DNA of 64,000 nucleotides, taken from Siphonodentalium dalli (Eukaryota > Mollusca > Scaphopoda > Gadilida > Siphonodentaliidae). Under the pieces are notes generated by a model that did no database searches, had not been told where the DNA came from, and worked only from the letters and a program-made list of their open reading frames with translations. The position numbers were made by a program, and so were the translations under genes. This document shows positions 33,044 through 45,688 of this stretch, in pieces; the stretch's first letter is position 1, and every line of letters starts with the position of its first letter. The stretch covers positions 119,486,754 to 119,550,753 of the forward strand of contig CP136061.1 in the NCBI GenBank assembly GCA_032622095.1, read 5' to 3'.

Positions 33044-33958
33044 TAATGTTATCCCAATTCATAAGAAGAATGATCGTACAGAAGTCTTTAACTATCGACC
33101 AATATCACTTCTCCTCTCTCTAAGTAAGGTATTTGAACGCCTAATTCTCATCCATTTGTCTAAGCACTTTTCTAAGAATAATATTTTATACAAATTTCAA
33201 TCTGGATTTATCCCTGGCCATTCTACCACATACCAGCTTCTGGAGGCATACCAATATCTGAGCCAGGCTCTTGATAGCAAACTGACTACTTGTGCAATAT
33301 TCTGTGATATATCTAAAGCCTTTGAGAGAGTCTGGCACAGAGGGTTAGTTTTTAAACTGGAACAATATGGATTAACTGGCCCCTTGATTGCATGGTTACA
33401 AGATTATCTCCAAATAGAGAACAACGTGTGTTAGTGTATAATAATTACTCTAGTTTTCAAAATGTTGCCCCGGGAGTGCCCCAGGGCTCTATCTTAGGCC
33501 CTTTCTTATTTTTTAATATATATTAATGACTTGTCTGACACAATTGATTCCTTTACTCGAATGTATGCAGATGATACCTGCTTCATCAGCACCGGAATTT
33601 CTATCGATGAATGTACACATAAACTTGATCTTGAACTTATGCGTATCTCTCAATGGTCTAAGCAATTGCTAGTAACCTTTAATGCCAGCAAGACTAAGGG
33701 TATGAATATTTCTTTACTCTCAAGTGACAACACATTGGACTTAACCCTCGACGAGGACAAGATAGAAATGACCAATTGTCATAAACATCTAGGATTTAAT
33801 ATGCAATCAAATTTAAAATGGAACAGTCATATAAACGAAATATGCAATAGAGTTTCTAGTCGCCTTTCCCAATTAAGAAAACTCAAATTTACAATAAATA
33901 GGAAAAACCTAGATGCTATGTACAAAACCTATGTCCTTCCATTAATGGACTCTGCATG
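33030..33958 (+). pseudogene. LINE 2 ORF2: reverse transcriptase core
   Basis: In order: ANVIPIHKKNDR and NYRPISLL, FQSGFIPGHSTT, AIFCDISKAFERVWHRG (motif A), APGVPQGSILGPFLFF (motif B, in another frame) and RMYADDTCFIS (motif C with the YADD pair). HLGFNMQSNLKWNSHI and YVLPLMDSAW follow in the thumb. Breaks at about 33415 and 33525 separate A, B and C. The catalytic residues are all present, unlike in LINE 1. Confidence 0.82.
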
Positions 33959-34718
33959 GTGATGTTGTTTGGAACAATGCTAGTGATACACTCAAAAGGA
34001 AACTTGATCGCTTACATATGGATGGGGCCAGAATTGTGTCGGGTTTAACTAGGTCTGTATCTGATACCAGACTCCTTACTGAAGTTGGGTGGCCACCATT
34101 AGAAAATAGACGAAAATATCACAAAATACGAATATGGCATAAAATTATGTCCGACTCACATGAGGTCCCCAGTTTTCTCACAGTTATAGTTCCAGCTTTT
34201 GTTAACGAGAGTACAAATTATGCATTCCGCAACAAGATGCTGATTCGCACATTCAAACATAACACAGCTCATTTTGAAGGTACCTTTCCAGAAATGGCTA
34301 TCTCCTGGAATCCTCTTTCGTCTAAAATAGAAAAACCAACTAAAAATAAGGTCATTGAAAGTATTACAAGTCCGCACCCATGAAAGCAATTCCACCTCCA
34401 CTTTATTACTATTCTGACCACCGGAGAGCCAATATTAATTACTGCAGGCTTCGAAATAACTGCAGCGATCTTAATTTTGACAAACTTAAAAATCATATTT
34501 CAGTATCTATGAATTATCAATGTGGTCACCCCTGTGAAGATGCTGTACATTACTTTTTCCAATGCCCCCTATATCTAACAGATAAACATGTTTTATTTCA
34601 GAAGTTAAATAGAGCTAATATCAGAATTGCAAATATTAAAGATCTGCCTTTCGGCCTATCTGATCTAGACTATGACAAAATTTATTTAAAATGGTACAAA
34701 CCTATTCAACAGGCATGA
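33959..34718 (+). pseudogene. LINE 2 ORF2: C-terminal region
   Basis: ARIVSGLTRSVSDTRLLTE and WPPLENRR in one frame (34018-34383), then RLRNNCSDLNFDKLKNHIS, a C-x3-C pair and EDAVHYFFQCPLY in another (34380-34718). The last part resembles a zinc-binding C-terminal motif shared by CR1-like ORF2 proteins. It ends at a natural stop. Confidence 0.75.
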
Positions 34719-34740
34719 TTTGGATTAGCAGAGATAAGTG

Positions 34741-35330
34741 TCAAAAATAACAAAACAAATAATATTCTCCACGATTGATTTTGCAGCGCGATTAACTGAT
34801 TATTGATTGATGATGACTAAATGATTAATTGTTTTCCTTTGTTTGATAGCCAGTCAAATTCTCCTATTATAAACTCAATAACTCAACTAAAGCCAATTTT
34901 TATTTTTAGTGAAGAATATAGGCAGTGAACCACACTAAACCAAACCTAACCAACTCAGATCTCCTTTTTTTAAGAATTGCATCCCCCTACTTTTGGAATC
35001 ATTTTACCGATACTACATATAAACAAAAAACCAACAACAAAAATAATAATGACAATAAATGAAATTCCTTCAGCTTTTTGACCAATATATCTACACAACT
35101 CATCTTGAGCCCCAAATGAAATGAATCAGTATTCTCCGTTCATATAAGGGATATGAGCTTCCTTAAGTTATGTAACTTGTGCTCCGATCCCTTGATCGCC
35201 TCTCACCCATATTCACCAACTGTATTATCTGTATTTGTATTTTGTGTATCGATTGAGGGATAATAAAATCTGTTTAAATCATAAGATAGGTCAACATATA
35301 CTCGCGCAAATACGCACATAATCGACATAT
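34741..35330. other. Intergenic or LINE 2 3' region
   Basis: AT-rich, with GATTGATTGATGATGACTAA-like short repeats near 34800. No gene seen. Confidence 0.45.
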
Positions 35331-35640
35331 AATGTGAAATAGGTACATATAATAATGTGATTATTTGTTCAGCAGATAATGGACTCATACACATTATTTC
35401 GTTGTATGGCGCGAGCCATACAAAAACAGTTGTTAAAGAGCGTACACCAGAAAAGTCGTAAGGTGTGTTATTTGTGTCATTGTCCGCACATATTCTACTT
35501 AGAATCGACTCAATATGAGTTGATAATATGAATAAAACGCCCTCATTTTCAGAACATTATCGACTCAGAGTGTGTACCTAAAATAAGTTCTATTATGAGC
35601 AGATAATGTGCGTATTTTCAGGACATGAGGCTGGATAGGT
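35331..35640 (-). repeat. Dispersed repeat C, copy 3 (inverted)
   Basis: The reverse complement shares AGAACTTATTTTAGGT-like, ATTATCGACTCA and GCAGATAATG blocks with copies at 11316 and 16175. Confidence 0.6.
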
Positions 35641-36460
35641 CGAAGTGCACTAAATTCCTATCTCTAGCTTACTCTAAAACAATTTCGTTTAAACATACTG
35701 TATTCTGACACAAGAACAATACATACATACAGATACGTAATACATGACATATTGTGAAAGTGGTGGGCATAAAAAAAACCTGCCCGTCATAGCAAGTTTC
35801 CAGGTTTGACCAATTTTCGCACATAGTTAGAAAAGTCAAAATCAGCTGAAATGTTAATTTTCTGGTTCTCCAATAGCTTTTGTGACCTAAAAATGTACAT
35901 ATAATTTGTTTAAAGCGACTCGTGATCTTCAGGTCTAACATTAAACGTATATATATAGTATCATTACTCACCTTTGACATGTTCCGATGACCACAATGTA
36001 GGTATATCAGATAAACGAAATACTAATGCACCGACTCTGTATTCTGAACAGACTTACTGACGTCGATCTTGGAGATTATCGGCTGTTTCATTAAACTTTC
36101 CGCCCGGAAGTGTGACAAACGCTTTTTGTTTTTGCCACATAAAGAGAATATTATACAGTTATTTTCCATTTTTTTTGTGAGTGAGATTTCAAAAGGACGC
36201 GGGGTCCGTCGATTTTTACTGATAATTGAATGTCGCGCTTAGAAGTATACTAACATCAACTATAAATTTCGTCCTCTATTATTTCTTCAGTTCTTTTTTT
36301 AACCATACTGGACATGCAGTCTGACACTCTCAAATGTTTCTAGAGTGAATTAATGTCGTCATGGGACACGGAAAGCCTTAAAAGCCCATTTAATTTACGA
36401 ACCCCCAGATCACATTATATAAAATCTATGGCATATTACATCAATTTAAAAGAGGAAGCT
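35641..36460. other. Intergenic, nothing recognised
   Basis: Small frames on either strand show no family features. Confidence 0.45.
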
Positions 36461-36464
36461 CCAA

Positions 36465-36645
36465 ACATTATTTTCAACTTATTCGATGTAATAAACTGTG
36501 AACATGTTGTTTTTGTTGAGAAAACGACGTCTGTTCTGTGCTGACGTTTCTACACAAAGTTTATTATTTTCAATGGAAGGGGAATAACTCTATATATTTA
36601 AATATAGAGTTATTCACCTACCATTGAATTATACTAGCATTTGAA
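36465..36645 (+). repeat. Dispersed repeat F, copy 1
   Basis: Matches 39110-39285: TTCGATGTAATAAACTGTGAA, less one base, ...TTTTCAATGGAAGGGGAATA. It contains a hairpin around CTCTATATATTTAAATATAGAG with flanking AATAACT/AGTTATT arms (quoted part shortened). Confidence 0.75.
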
Positions 36646-37190
36646 TTCCGTTGCATTCTGTGTGCCATAACAGGAGAAATGATTTTATGATTTCAGCTAT
36701 TTTCTATTACTCTATGGGCATCTTTTGTGACACAGACGTTCCAAATGGTGATGAATTATAGTATTTTAATCATATGTTATAGCATATATTGTTATTAAAA
36801 CCGAATATCAAGGCACTATAAAAAAATAATCGGTGACTCGAAAATTAATTGGCCTTTAAGTTTAAATAAGTTTTGTTGGAGAATTCAAGATATATGAGAG
36901 ATCGCGTCATCATTAGTATCATCATCAACAGCACCATCGCTCATATCATCTTCATCATTGTCATCATCTTCATCAACACCCCTGTCGTCGTCGCCAACGT
37001 TTTCGTCGTCTTCATCATCATCGTAATCGTGATCATCGTCATCTTCATCTTGAGTGCATGGCCTGATGAACATTTTGCTGGAAGAACTTTGGTAACCAAA
37101 TGCACGTGGTTATACAACGGCCGAGCTGCATGCATTAAAGAAGATACATAATAACGAATCATAACGCTATCAAATTACAAATTGCTTTGG
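36646..37190. repeat. Intergenic with (CAT)n cryptic simple repeat
   Basis: 36905-37060 is dominated by CAT/ATC/GTC triplets. On the minus strand this translates as poly-Asp/Glu, which is not evidence of a gene. The remainder has no feature. Confidence 0.8.
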
Positions 37191-37192
37191 CT

Positions 37193-37560
37193 GGGGGGGG
37201 GGGTAAAATATTTTATTGCAGTCGATGAACCCACCCATCAAAGCCAATGGTCTCGGACCAAATTGCGGATGAAGATGGATAACTTTAATATCAAGTGGCT
37301 TTGGGTGTTAGATATTTGACAATCCGGCCAGATTTCGAGGAACAAAATGTTGATAAATAACACGTTTTGGACAATTTTATACTATAGTTGACTGTGGTTA
37401 GCATTATTTTTGAGCAACTAATCGATTATGATAACTGAAGCTGCATTTCAATACATGTTGTTGTTGTTGATGTTGTTTTTGTTGTTGTTGGAATCTGATG
37501 ATATCGGGACCACTGAATCGGATTGCGTACCTTTAATTGGCTGGTGTTGATCACAGCAAG
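37193..37560 (+). repeat. Dispersed repeat B, copy 2 (internal part)
   Basis: Begins with G11, then AAAATATTTTATTGCAGTCG. It shares GATGAAGATGGATAACTTTA and AATCGATTATGATAACTGAAG (one base omitted) with 3005-3420. A TTG-rich microsatellite (37455-37490) replaces the shorter GTTGTTG of other copies. Confidence 0.6.
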
Positions 37561-37897
37561 CGAATCGTGTAAAAATCATCAGGTTTAGAGGAATGGATGT
37601 GGTAGGCGGGGCATTTGTTTGCTTACGTGAGGTCCTCGTCAAATTTACAAAGAGTGCATTTAGCGTCTGCGTACCAGACACAACACGACAAACACTGAAG
37701 AGATTAACACCGTGTAGAAAGCGCGTGCAGCATCGCAGCCAATTATGACGACCATGCATAGTTTAGTTTAGATCATGGTCCAAACGATGCGAATGATCAG
37801 AATACAGTTATCTTCAAAATACGCATTCAAAGTAGCACCCCTAAAATTCCATGTCATGTGGCATGATTTCGTTCATTGGGGGTAACCGTTGTTTCAG
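37561..37897. other. Intergenic
   Basis: No gene or clear repeat seen. Confidence 0.4.
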
Positions 37898-38036
37898 ACG
37901 CTAGGCCATATCACGTCGTGATTTTTATGTGTGCATGGAGGAAAGGTGCATATAGTTAATTTCACTGTTAAATTACCCCACTGCCCGTAGTTAGCACCGA
38001 GCCCCTATACACGGAGAGCAACCGATAAACTTGCAC
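37898..38036 (-). mobile_element. SINE copy 3, body only
   Basis: Aligns with the body of the SINEs at 1090 and 16785 (GCTAGGCCATATCACG, TGGAGGAAAG, TTTCACTG..AAATTACCCCACTG). The tRNA-like head is missing. It is the most diverged of the three. Confidence 0.6.
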
Positions 38037-38149
38037 TCTAAATAGTGGAGATGCAATGTTGCTCCCCGGAGAGGCAATATTTGCATCTCTTGAGGTGTAT
38101 TATTTAACTACCCCTCCAAAAGGCTAACTTGCCTCTCCATCGGAGGGTT

Positions 38150-38300
38150 AACAGCCGAAGAACAATTTGTCCCTCAACGGGTGACAAGTGCATCCCTCTC
38201 GAAGAACAATTTGTCACTCCGCGGGGGTCAAGTACCTCCCCGTCGAAGAACAATTTGTCCCTCACGGGAGTCAAGTCCATCCCTGTCGAAGAACTACAAG
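38150..38300 (+). repeat. ~45-bp tandem repeat, 3.4 units
   Basis: CGAAGAACAATTTGTC recurs at about 38156, 38200 and 38245, with a partial unit at 38288. Units also share GGG.GTCAAGT.CATCCC. Confidence 0.88.
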
Positions 38301-38371
38301 GGTTGAAAAAAGACACCCCCATAATGCAGATGAAATCAGAATAAAGGACACGTTTTCCATACTGAACTAAA

Positions 38372-38770
38372 GTGATAATAATTACGAATAGGGTAGCCTA
38401 CTACGTCACTGGAATGTGTGTTATTTCTATCAGTTGTCGCGTTTTCCATAACCATAGTTACTATTACGGTTTCGAGGAGCCAAGCATTGGTACGCGATAT
38501 TTACATTCAATCATCGAGCCTACCACTGTGTCTGATTATGACCTGATAGCAAACAATTAAATACAAAATAATCACGACAAACAGGAACATATCACCTTAC
38601 TGCGAATGGCAAGAAATTTTAACGGCGCTATTTTCTCACAAACGGAATCGTGGTCGTCAATGCCGCGACACGATCATCGGACCGCCCGAAAAATGTATGA
38701 CTTTACTTTTATCTATTCGTAATTCTTATCAGTAGTAGTGCATTATGCGAAAGGTGTCCATTATTCTGCT
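38372..38770 (+). repeat. Dispersed repeat E, copy 2
   Basis: Counterpart of the inverted copy at 10270-10830. It starts GATAATAATTACGAATAG and ends with ATTCGTAATTCTTATCAGTA. It lacks the expanded 49-bp array. Confidence 0.65.
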
Positions 38771-39109
38771 TGCATAATAATAATCTGTGTTTGTTTGCAC
38801 AAAAATAAATGAAACATTGACAAAACATCAGACAAAATTATCTTATTGTGCAAGAGCAGCATGAACTAGGTGGTCGTCTTCCTGTTGGCCTATATAAACA
38901 GTGCAATATGAAATGAGATGGCATAATTATGTCCAATTATACACGGACTATGGGATATTTGGCAGGCCGGTTGGTGGATAATTTAACGGTTCTATATAGT
39001 CGAGAACATTGTGGACGTCAAGGTATTATAATACATGGGGAGTCTGGATAAGTTCGAAAGGTTGTATGGACATCAACAAGCGTCATCTAGTTGATTAGTC
39101 ACAAACATC
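38771..39109. other. Intergenic, nothing recognised
   Basis: No frame or repeat supported. Confidence 0.4.
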
Positions 39110-39285
39110 GTATTTTCAACTTATTTGATGTAATAAACTATGAACATGTTGTTTTTGTTCAGATTTGTTTGATGTTCTGGGCTCAGGTTTTTGCACAAAG
39201 TATATTATTTTCAATGGAAGGGGAATAACTCTATATATTTAGATATAGAGTTATACCCCTCCCATTGAAAATAAACTATACGCAC
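39110..39285 (+). repeat. Dispersed repeat F, copy 2
   Basis: Shares CAATGGAAGGGGAATAACTC and the TATATATTTAGATATAGAG hairpin with copy 1, then CCCATTGAAAATAAACTA. Confidence 0.75.
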
Positions 39286-39940
39286 ATCATTGCCCCGAAT
39301 GAAATCTCACAGCGAGAACTACTTTAGGAATCACTGAACTAAATGGTTTCCCATAAACGACAGTGTTAGCGTTTCAGCCAAATTCACTGAATTTAAGCCT
39401 GCAGGCCACTACAGTGATGTTTACCCAGCTAGATTGACACCAGTTGATCACGAAAATGTAAGAAAAATCACAGGTCATGTGTTTACTTTTTAAAAATAAA
39501 TCCCCAAGTGTACGGCAGGGCTATCCCACAGCCAAATCTGGAAAAAACCCTGAACTACAGCAGCTAGTTAAATAAATTTCCCTCTCACAAAAATCCATTC
39601 CCCCATTACTTCACCAGTTTAAATTATTTAGATATGATGTACGAATCAAATAAACAAGATTTCATCCTTTAATAACTTGCCACATGTATCAGGTGAAGGT
39701 CATTCTTCAGTAACCTTCACCTCTAGCTCCCCGACTCGGGAACACATTTAACTCCCTGATTCCTATATATATGTATATGTGTAGCCCAAAGCGTTTCTTA
39801 TAGTATTTATCCAAATATAGAACTTACTGAAACCAAACGAGTTATGTCCGGCAGTGTTGGTTTTATTTTTTCAATGTGAGGCCTCCTGAAAATTAGTGTC
39901 AATAGTCAAAATAAAGCAAAAACATTATATTGTTTTCAAT
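39286..39940. other. Intergenic, possibly LINE 3 upstream part
   Basis: No gene seen. Short inverted pair GGTGAAGGTCATTCTTC / GTAACCTTCACC near 39695-39720. Confidence 0.4.
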
Positions 39941-42550
39941 TTGACTATAGCTGATGTATTTCGTACAAACAGAAATATGCGTTATCTGATAAAAAAAAAT
40001 GGAGGCCAATCTCCCTTCTGAATATTCCATATAAAATTCCGTCCGGTGTCCTAGCTGAAAGGATTAAAGTATTGCTTCCAAATCTTATGAATGAGGACCA
40101 ACAAGGCTTTACGTCAAGTAGATATATTGGAGAGAACATTCGAAATATCTCTGATCTGCTGCTGACATGAAACGAAGCAAATGCACCGGACTTCTTCTGA
40201 TTTTAGAGTTTGAAAAAACTTTTGATTCTTTATCTTGCTCCTTTATGAAAGCAACGTTGAAACTCTAACTTTGGTTCCGTCTTTGTTGGATATATTAAAA
40301 CACTATATAATAACATATCTTCTAACATAAACATAAATGGAATTATTTCACCAGCGTTTAAAATAGAGATATGCTCTTTTCAAGGGGATCATATTACACC
40401 ATATATTTTTAATCTATGTGTAGGGTTACTGACCATGGGAATAAGAAATCACGTGAAAATTAAAGGAATAAATATTTTCTTTCAAAATAACACAATATGC
40501 AGATGATACAACACTCTTGCTCGATGGTTCACCTCAGTCAGTTGACAGTTTCTGGAAGATTTTTTCTCATTTCAGGACTGAAAAATAACTATGATAAGAC
40601 ATATCACATATATGCGGTATGGGTAGGTCCGGCAAGCCCGAAACAAGATTGTACAGTCTAGTTGTGTTAATGGAAAATAAGCCAATCAGTTTCAAAATTC
40701 AAATTGCTCGGCGTTGAGTTTGATAATATATTTCTAAATAACTATTTGAAAGTTCAAATAGAATGAACAGCACTATGAAGTCGTGGAAAAAAAGAAACCA
40801 AACTGTTCTAGGTAGAATTACATTATTGAAATCCCTGAATATGTCAAAACTTACATTGTAATTATTAAATATACCAGATCCTCCGATGATTCTAATAGAT
40901 GAGATTACAAATGATCTGCATAATTTTATCTGGAACACCATGCATGACGGAATCGCGAGAAAATATATGCAACAAAATTATGATGGGGTGGGGGGGGGGC
41001 TTTAAAATTATAAACCCTTTACGATTTATGCAGTCAATGAAAGTAACGTGGATTAATAAATTACTGAAGAGAAGTAACTGGGGAGATTTATTTTTGAATT
41101 CAGCAGAACTGCATGAAAACGTATTTATATGGACAGTCTACATTAAAGAAATTTGCAATATCGATGGAAAATCCCTTTTGGAAAGATTTTTTTGAGGCTT
41201 TATCCTCTTACAGTAGCGTAACATACCAGAATCCTTTAATGAATTTTACAGGTCTTCAATCGCAAATTATGATTATATTAAGGTGGGATATAAAAACTTA
41301 TTATGCAGCGAAATGGAAACAAATGGGCTATATTATGTAAATGACTTACTATCTAGAGATGGAGCCATTCTCATATATAACGAAGCAAAGGAGATATGTG
41401 ACATACAAATGGACTGTTTAAGGTATAATGGTATAAGGGGTGCAATTAGATAGTCCCTAAAGAAAGAAAAAACAGGAAAAATCCAATATTCATATTCTAC
41501 AGGGAATGCTATGTAAATAAATCTAGTAAACATATATATGATGAACTAATTTACGCCGATATGAACCACAAATTGTTAGTAAAGTGGAATCATACAATAA
41601 ACTGCGACTTCGATAAATAAAAGAAGCTTGGGGCAAAATATTCTCAGAATCCTTCCGATGTTGTATGGACACAAAGTACAAGTGGTTTCAATATCGAATT
41701 AATGCACAAATATTGGGAACTAATTATTTTATCAAATGAAAGTTTCATCCAATAATTGGTGTACCTTCTGTGGGGAAACCTATAGTGAAAGTATAATTCA
41801 TTTATTTTGAGAATGTGAAATAGTGAAAAAGTTATGGTCTGATATAAACATATGGATAAAGGAGAACAACCGCTTCGATTTAGAATTATCCCCAAACATG
41901 GTCCTTTTTGGAGCACAAAGACGGCGATACCGACCGTTTTCTACGTTCCCTGCTTACTTTTTTGAAATATAATATATATCGTGCAAAATGGAGAAAAGAA
42001 TTCCACCTTTTGCTGATATGAAAACATTTAAAAGAATACTACAATAATTAGAAATTTGAATTATTTTGCTGCAACGTGTAGATACAAAGCCTTTTAGGCA
42101 AGATGGACAAAATGGCTTGGTTAAATTTTATTATCTCTTGAAAAAATAGGAGAAAAAACAGCCTCCTCTATCAATTTATATTGCCTACAACAACCAAAAC
42201 AAAATATAAACAAAGATACCGAGAGAAATTCATACTTCCTTAGCCAAAATAATATAAGATTTTCTTACAAACAAAACTCCACCAAAAGATAACAAAATAG
42301 CTTGCTACAAATAATCAATATGAATGAATAATAGAATTAAAAAAGTATATATATTCATACAATAGTATGCAACTATCACACTCTATACTCCTTCTTAACT
42401 ATTCACAGTATTCTAACCTCTATTCTACACACTCTTTTATGTAATTATGCGACTCAATCTGTAACTATGTAACTTATCATTTTTGTAATACCACCAATTC
42501 CATGCATTGTATTCATGTTTTGGGTCAATACAACTTTATTTAAAAAAATC
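39941..42550 (+). mobile_element. LINE 3, L1/Tx1-like, 5'-truncated and decayed
   Basis: Reads as the second half of a Tx1-type ORF2 in all three plus frames. Visible pieces are KWRPISLLNIPYKI, NEDQQGFTSSRYIGENIR (motif 2 region), a decayed F.KTFDSL, TLYNNISSNININGIISPAF, QGDHITPYIFNLC (motif B), a split QYADDTTLL-like site at about 40495, LLGVEFDN, and WKKRNQTVLGRITLLKSLNM. GGGFKIINPLRFMQSMKVTW follows, then a long tail to about 42060. The end at 42530-42550 reads ACAACTTTATTTAAAAAAAT, which suits a LINE 3' end. Stops every few dozen codons make this the oldest of the three LINEs. Confidence 0.75.
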
Positions 42551-42672
42551 ATCGAACCGAAAACGGTAATAACAAACCGCTAATCCAATTGCCAGGCTAA
42601 CAACCCCATTAGAACATGATTATCCTCACAAACAATAACAAACAGCAATTTATGGCCAACCACCGGCACACA

Positions 42673-43155
42673 CAATGGGTCAATCCACACCGGGCGCTAG
42701 CGCGATTTTTACGGCCGTTTCTGTCGTCCGTAACGGTTCAAAGCGCGCAATTTTTATATTCACACCGAAAGCGACTGGATCGCTTCGTCACGCGCTACGG
42801 TTTGGGTAGATAATCGTTTGAGTGCACCATTTACAGACAGGTCACAAATACAATGTATATGGACATTTTAATCAGAATTTTCTAAACATGTACATGTAAG
42901 AGTTTTTCAAACTCATTTAATTGTCAAATATAGTATGTCAAGTGGAATGTTGCACGGGCTTCCTAGATTATGATAGCAATTGCGTGTAATTGAATTTCAT
43001 TCTATAATTCCAGTTTGTGATTTTTTTTATCGGGAGAGGGGCAAATTGTGGGCAAAGTGATCTCACCTCACAAGCTTGGAATGGATTGGGACCAAATATT
43101 AACCAGACGATACTGTTATTATGTCGAGGTCTTGCCAGGCATTTTCTCTTCTCAT
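42673..43155 (+). mobile_element. Dispersed repeat G, copy 1
   Basis: Begins GGTCAATCCACACCGGGCGC and continues with GGCCGTTTCTGTCGTCCGTA. It aligns over ~480 bases with the reverse complement of 46965-47412, ending at CAGGCATTTTCTCTTCT. The GC-rich start resembles a DNA-element terminus, but no inverted partner was found. Non-coding. Confidence 0.65.
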
Positions 43156-43546
43156 TCATCCTTGCACTTCAGTTATCAGCATGCCACTAAAGTCCTATTT
43201 GACAGCGACCCAATGGAGCTTTCCACAGAGACCACGCCCACAGCGATAACACCGCCCACTGGTAATAAGACTTTACCCATATAAATATTGTAAATTTTGA
43301 TCTTTTAAACAATTAAAACAAAATTTATTTAAATTAAATTTTTTATTTTTTTTAGATTAAACTCTGATCTGCTGTGGAACAAAAAAATAAATTTTATTTT
43401 TTAATTTAAAAAATTTGTTTAAATAAATTAAAAACAAAATTCTAAGTTTTTAATATTCTATTTAGATGTTTAGATTGAACCTTAACAAATTTTTTTTTAT
43501 TTAATTAAATTATTTTTTTATTTTTATTTTTAAATTTTAAACTTAA
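43156..43546. repeat. AT-rich low-complexity tract, left part
   Basis: From about 43290 the sequence is A/T runs with a recurring TTTAGATT(G)AA segment. The same texture resumes at 46241-46380. The two parts are one tract split by the TTAA-flanked element. Confidence 0.75.
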
Positions 43547-43585
43547 AGGGGTACTGTACGCCAAATGTTGTTGTTGGTTTCTATA

Positions 43586-44232
43586 GGTGACACTCCACAG
43601 TTTCAACAGGTATGGGCCCAGAAATAGGGGGCCCATAGATTCATTGAAATTTATCTGGATTATGATCCCAAACCATATAGACAATATATATATGCCTGAA
43701 ATTAGTACAGAATAGGCATTCAGAATTTGATACATAATTTCCATAATATATGGGCTATCAAGAGTTATGGCCCTTGATATTTTGATCGAATATGTGATTT
43801 TTATTCAAAAAATGACCAAAATATTGCATTTTCATACCCAAGAGGCACGAATACCAGATTTTTTCAAGCATGGTCACCTTTGTTGGTTTAAAGGCCTCTG
43901 GCTTCCAACATCAATGTGAAAAAATTTCAAACTTTCGCCGTTGAATTTTGCAGAAAATCAATTTTTAATGCAGATGACAAATTTTGAGTGCTAAAAAATT
44001 GACCCAGTATCTAGAGCCCCTGTTTCGCAGAAAACGCTACTGCTGTCTATGGGTGGGGTCAAGGTCACTTGCACTTAATTTTTTCATCAGTCTAGAACAC
44101 CTTCTAAAATTACACAAATTCATATCCCACCTTGTCTCAATATACATACCACATGAATGGTGCCAGAAACCACTAGCACTTTATATCTATAAAATCACCC
44201 CTACTGATCATTCGAAACTGTGGAGTTTCACT
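43586..44232 (+). repeat. 647-bp repeat H, copy 1
   Basis: Starts GGTGACACTCCACAGTTTC. It is base-for-base the same as copy 2 as far as compared, except in the last ~10 bases, where it reads TGGAGTTTCACT instead of TGGAGTGTCACC. Each copy has its own short inverted ends. A frame shared by both copies (MSAKKLTQYLEPLF...) has no family features and is probably not a gene. Confidence 0.85.
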
Positions 44233-45041
44233 AATCTTTAATATGGACCACACCTCCATATTCTCTGCATTATACCGCTTAAAATGATATATTACACCCC
44301 ATGCGTTATTGCAATCACAGGCAGCAAGATGGGGTGGGGATTTACATGCACCCCCATGATTTCACCTCTTTTGGGTCTTTCAGAACCCAATGACGTTATG
44401 CTTGACGTAGTGACAAAATGTATATATTCAACCATCATTTATAGCTTGAAAAAGGTCTGAAATGCTAAAATGTTGTATAAAATATATTATGAGATGCATA
44501 TCTTCCTCAGATATCAAAATAAAACATAATATTTCATGCAACTACTATCTTTAATACTCTCCCAAAACCATGGGTTAAACAATTCCAAGTCTTATTTAGC
44601 ATTAAGGGAAAGCTATACAAGGTTATGACATCACATGAACAATATGTTGTCAAGTGAAATATGTCCAGGGAAACCTGAATGATTATATTTCACACTTGTC
44701 AATAAGAAATACTGAATATCTAATCTGTTAGTATACTGTGTAATGTCAATGTCAGCCTTTTCAGCTAAGATTCAAGGAGCATGATGTCATGAAGAAGTAC
44801 CCATCATCTAAAAAATCATCAATAACAATACACATGAACCACCACCCCCCCCACTGCTCCAAGACTCCATATCCCCACCAATTTATATGTCTAAAGGCCA
44901 CCTGTATTGGAATATCCATAGAAGAATGGTGTATTTAACATAAAATGTTCCTTCTAACTGAGCAGATTTGCTAAAAATGATTTTCAATGTAAATATTTGT
45001 CAAGTTGACAGATGATAATGGTGCTATTTGCTGGTCTTTAA
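44233..45041. other. Spacer between the two 647-bp repeats
   Basis: No gene. It starts TAATCTTTAATATGG and ends GGTCTTTAA, with a CCACCACCCCCCCCACTGC patch at 44840. Confidence 0.5.
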
Positions 45042-45688
45042 GGTGACACTCCACAGTTTCAACAGGTATGGGCCCAGAAATAGGGGGCCCATAGATTCAT
45101 TGAAATTTATCTGGATTATGATCCCAAACCATATAGACAATATATATATGCCTGAAATTAGTACAGAATAGGCATTCAGAATTTGATACATAATTTCCAT
45201 AATATATGGGCTATCAAGAGTTATGGCCCTTGATATTTTGATCGAATATGTGATTTTTATTCAAAAAATGACCAAAATATTGCATTTTCATACCCAAGAG
45301 GCACGAATACCAGATTTTTTCAAGCATGGTCACCTTTGTTGGTTTAAAGGCCTCTGGCTTCCAACATCAATGTGAAAAAATTTCAAACTTTCGCCGTTGA
45401 ATTTTGCAGAAAATCAATTTTTAATGCAGATGACAAATTTTGAGTGCTAAAAAATTGACCCAGTATCTAGAGCCCCTGTTTCGCAGAAAACGCTACTGCT
45501 GTCTATGGGTGGGGTCAAGGTCACTTGCACTTAATTTTTTCATCAGTCTAGAACACCTTCTAAAATTACACAAATTCATATCCCACCTTGTCTCAATATA
45601 CATACCACATGAATGGTGCCAGAAACCACTAGCACTTTATATCTATAAAATCACCCCTACTGATCATTCGAAACTGTGGAGTGTCACC
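45042..45688 (+). repeat. 647-bp repeat H, copy 2
   Basis: Both termini intact: GGTGACACTCCACAGTTTC and GAAACTGTGGAGTGTCACC. It is followed by ATAGT. The first copy is preceded by CTATA, so ATA would be a target duplication for the pair taken as one unit. Confidence 0.85.

Larger units (their letters stand above)
31379..34740 (+). mobile_element. LINE 2, CR1-like, nearly full ORF2, inactive
   Basis: ORF2 is readable from an N-terminal 2A-like segment through endonuclease, linker, reverse transcriptase and a cysteine/histidine C-terminal region, all plus strand. At least five frame breaks and one in-frame stop (32699-32701) disrupt it. No ORF1 is seen upstream. Motif order and the ...NNCSDLN...C.C....EDA.HYFF.C end fit the CR1/L2 group of the Jockey superfamily. 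The 3' boundary is uncertain. The sequence after the last stop at 34716 is AT-rich. Confidence 0.82.

Noticed and set aside
36885-37073. Acidic minus-strand frame rich in Asp/Glu
   Set aside because: It is the translation of a CAT/ATC-rich simple repeat, with no start context or conserved motif.
10636-38560. Similar short frames with CVISISCR in both copies of repeat E (10636-10836 and 38372-38560)
   Set aside because: Similarity at the DNA level continues outside the frames and indels break the frames, so coding conservation is not supported.
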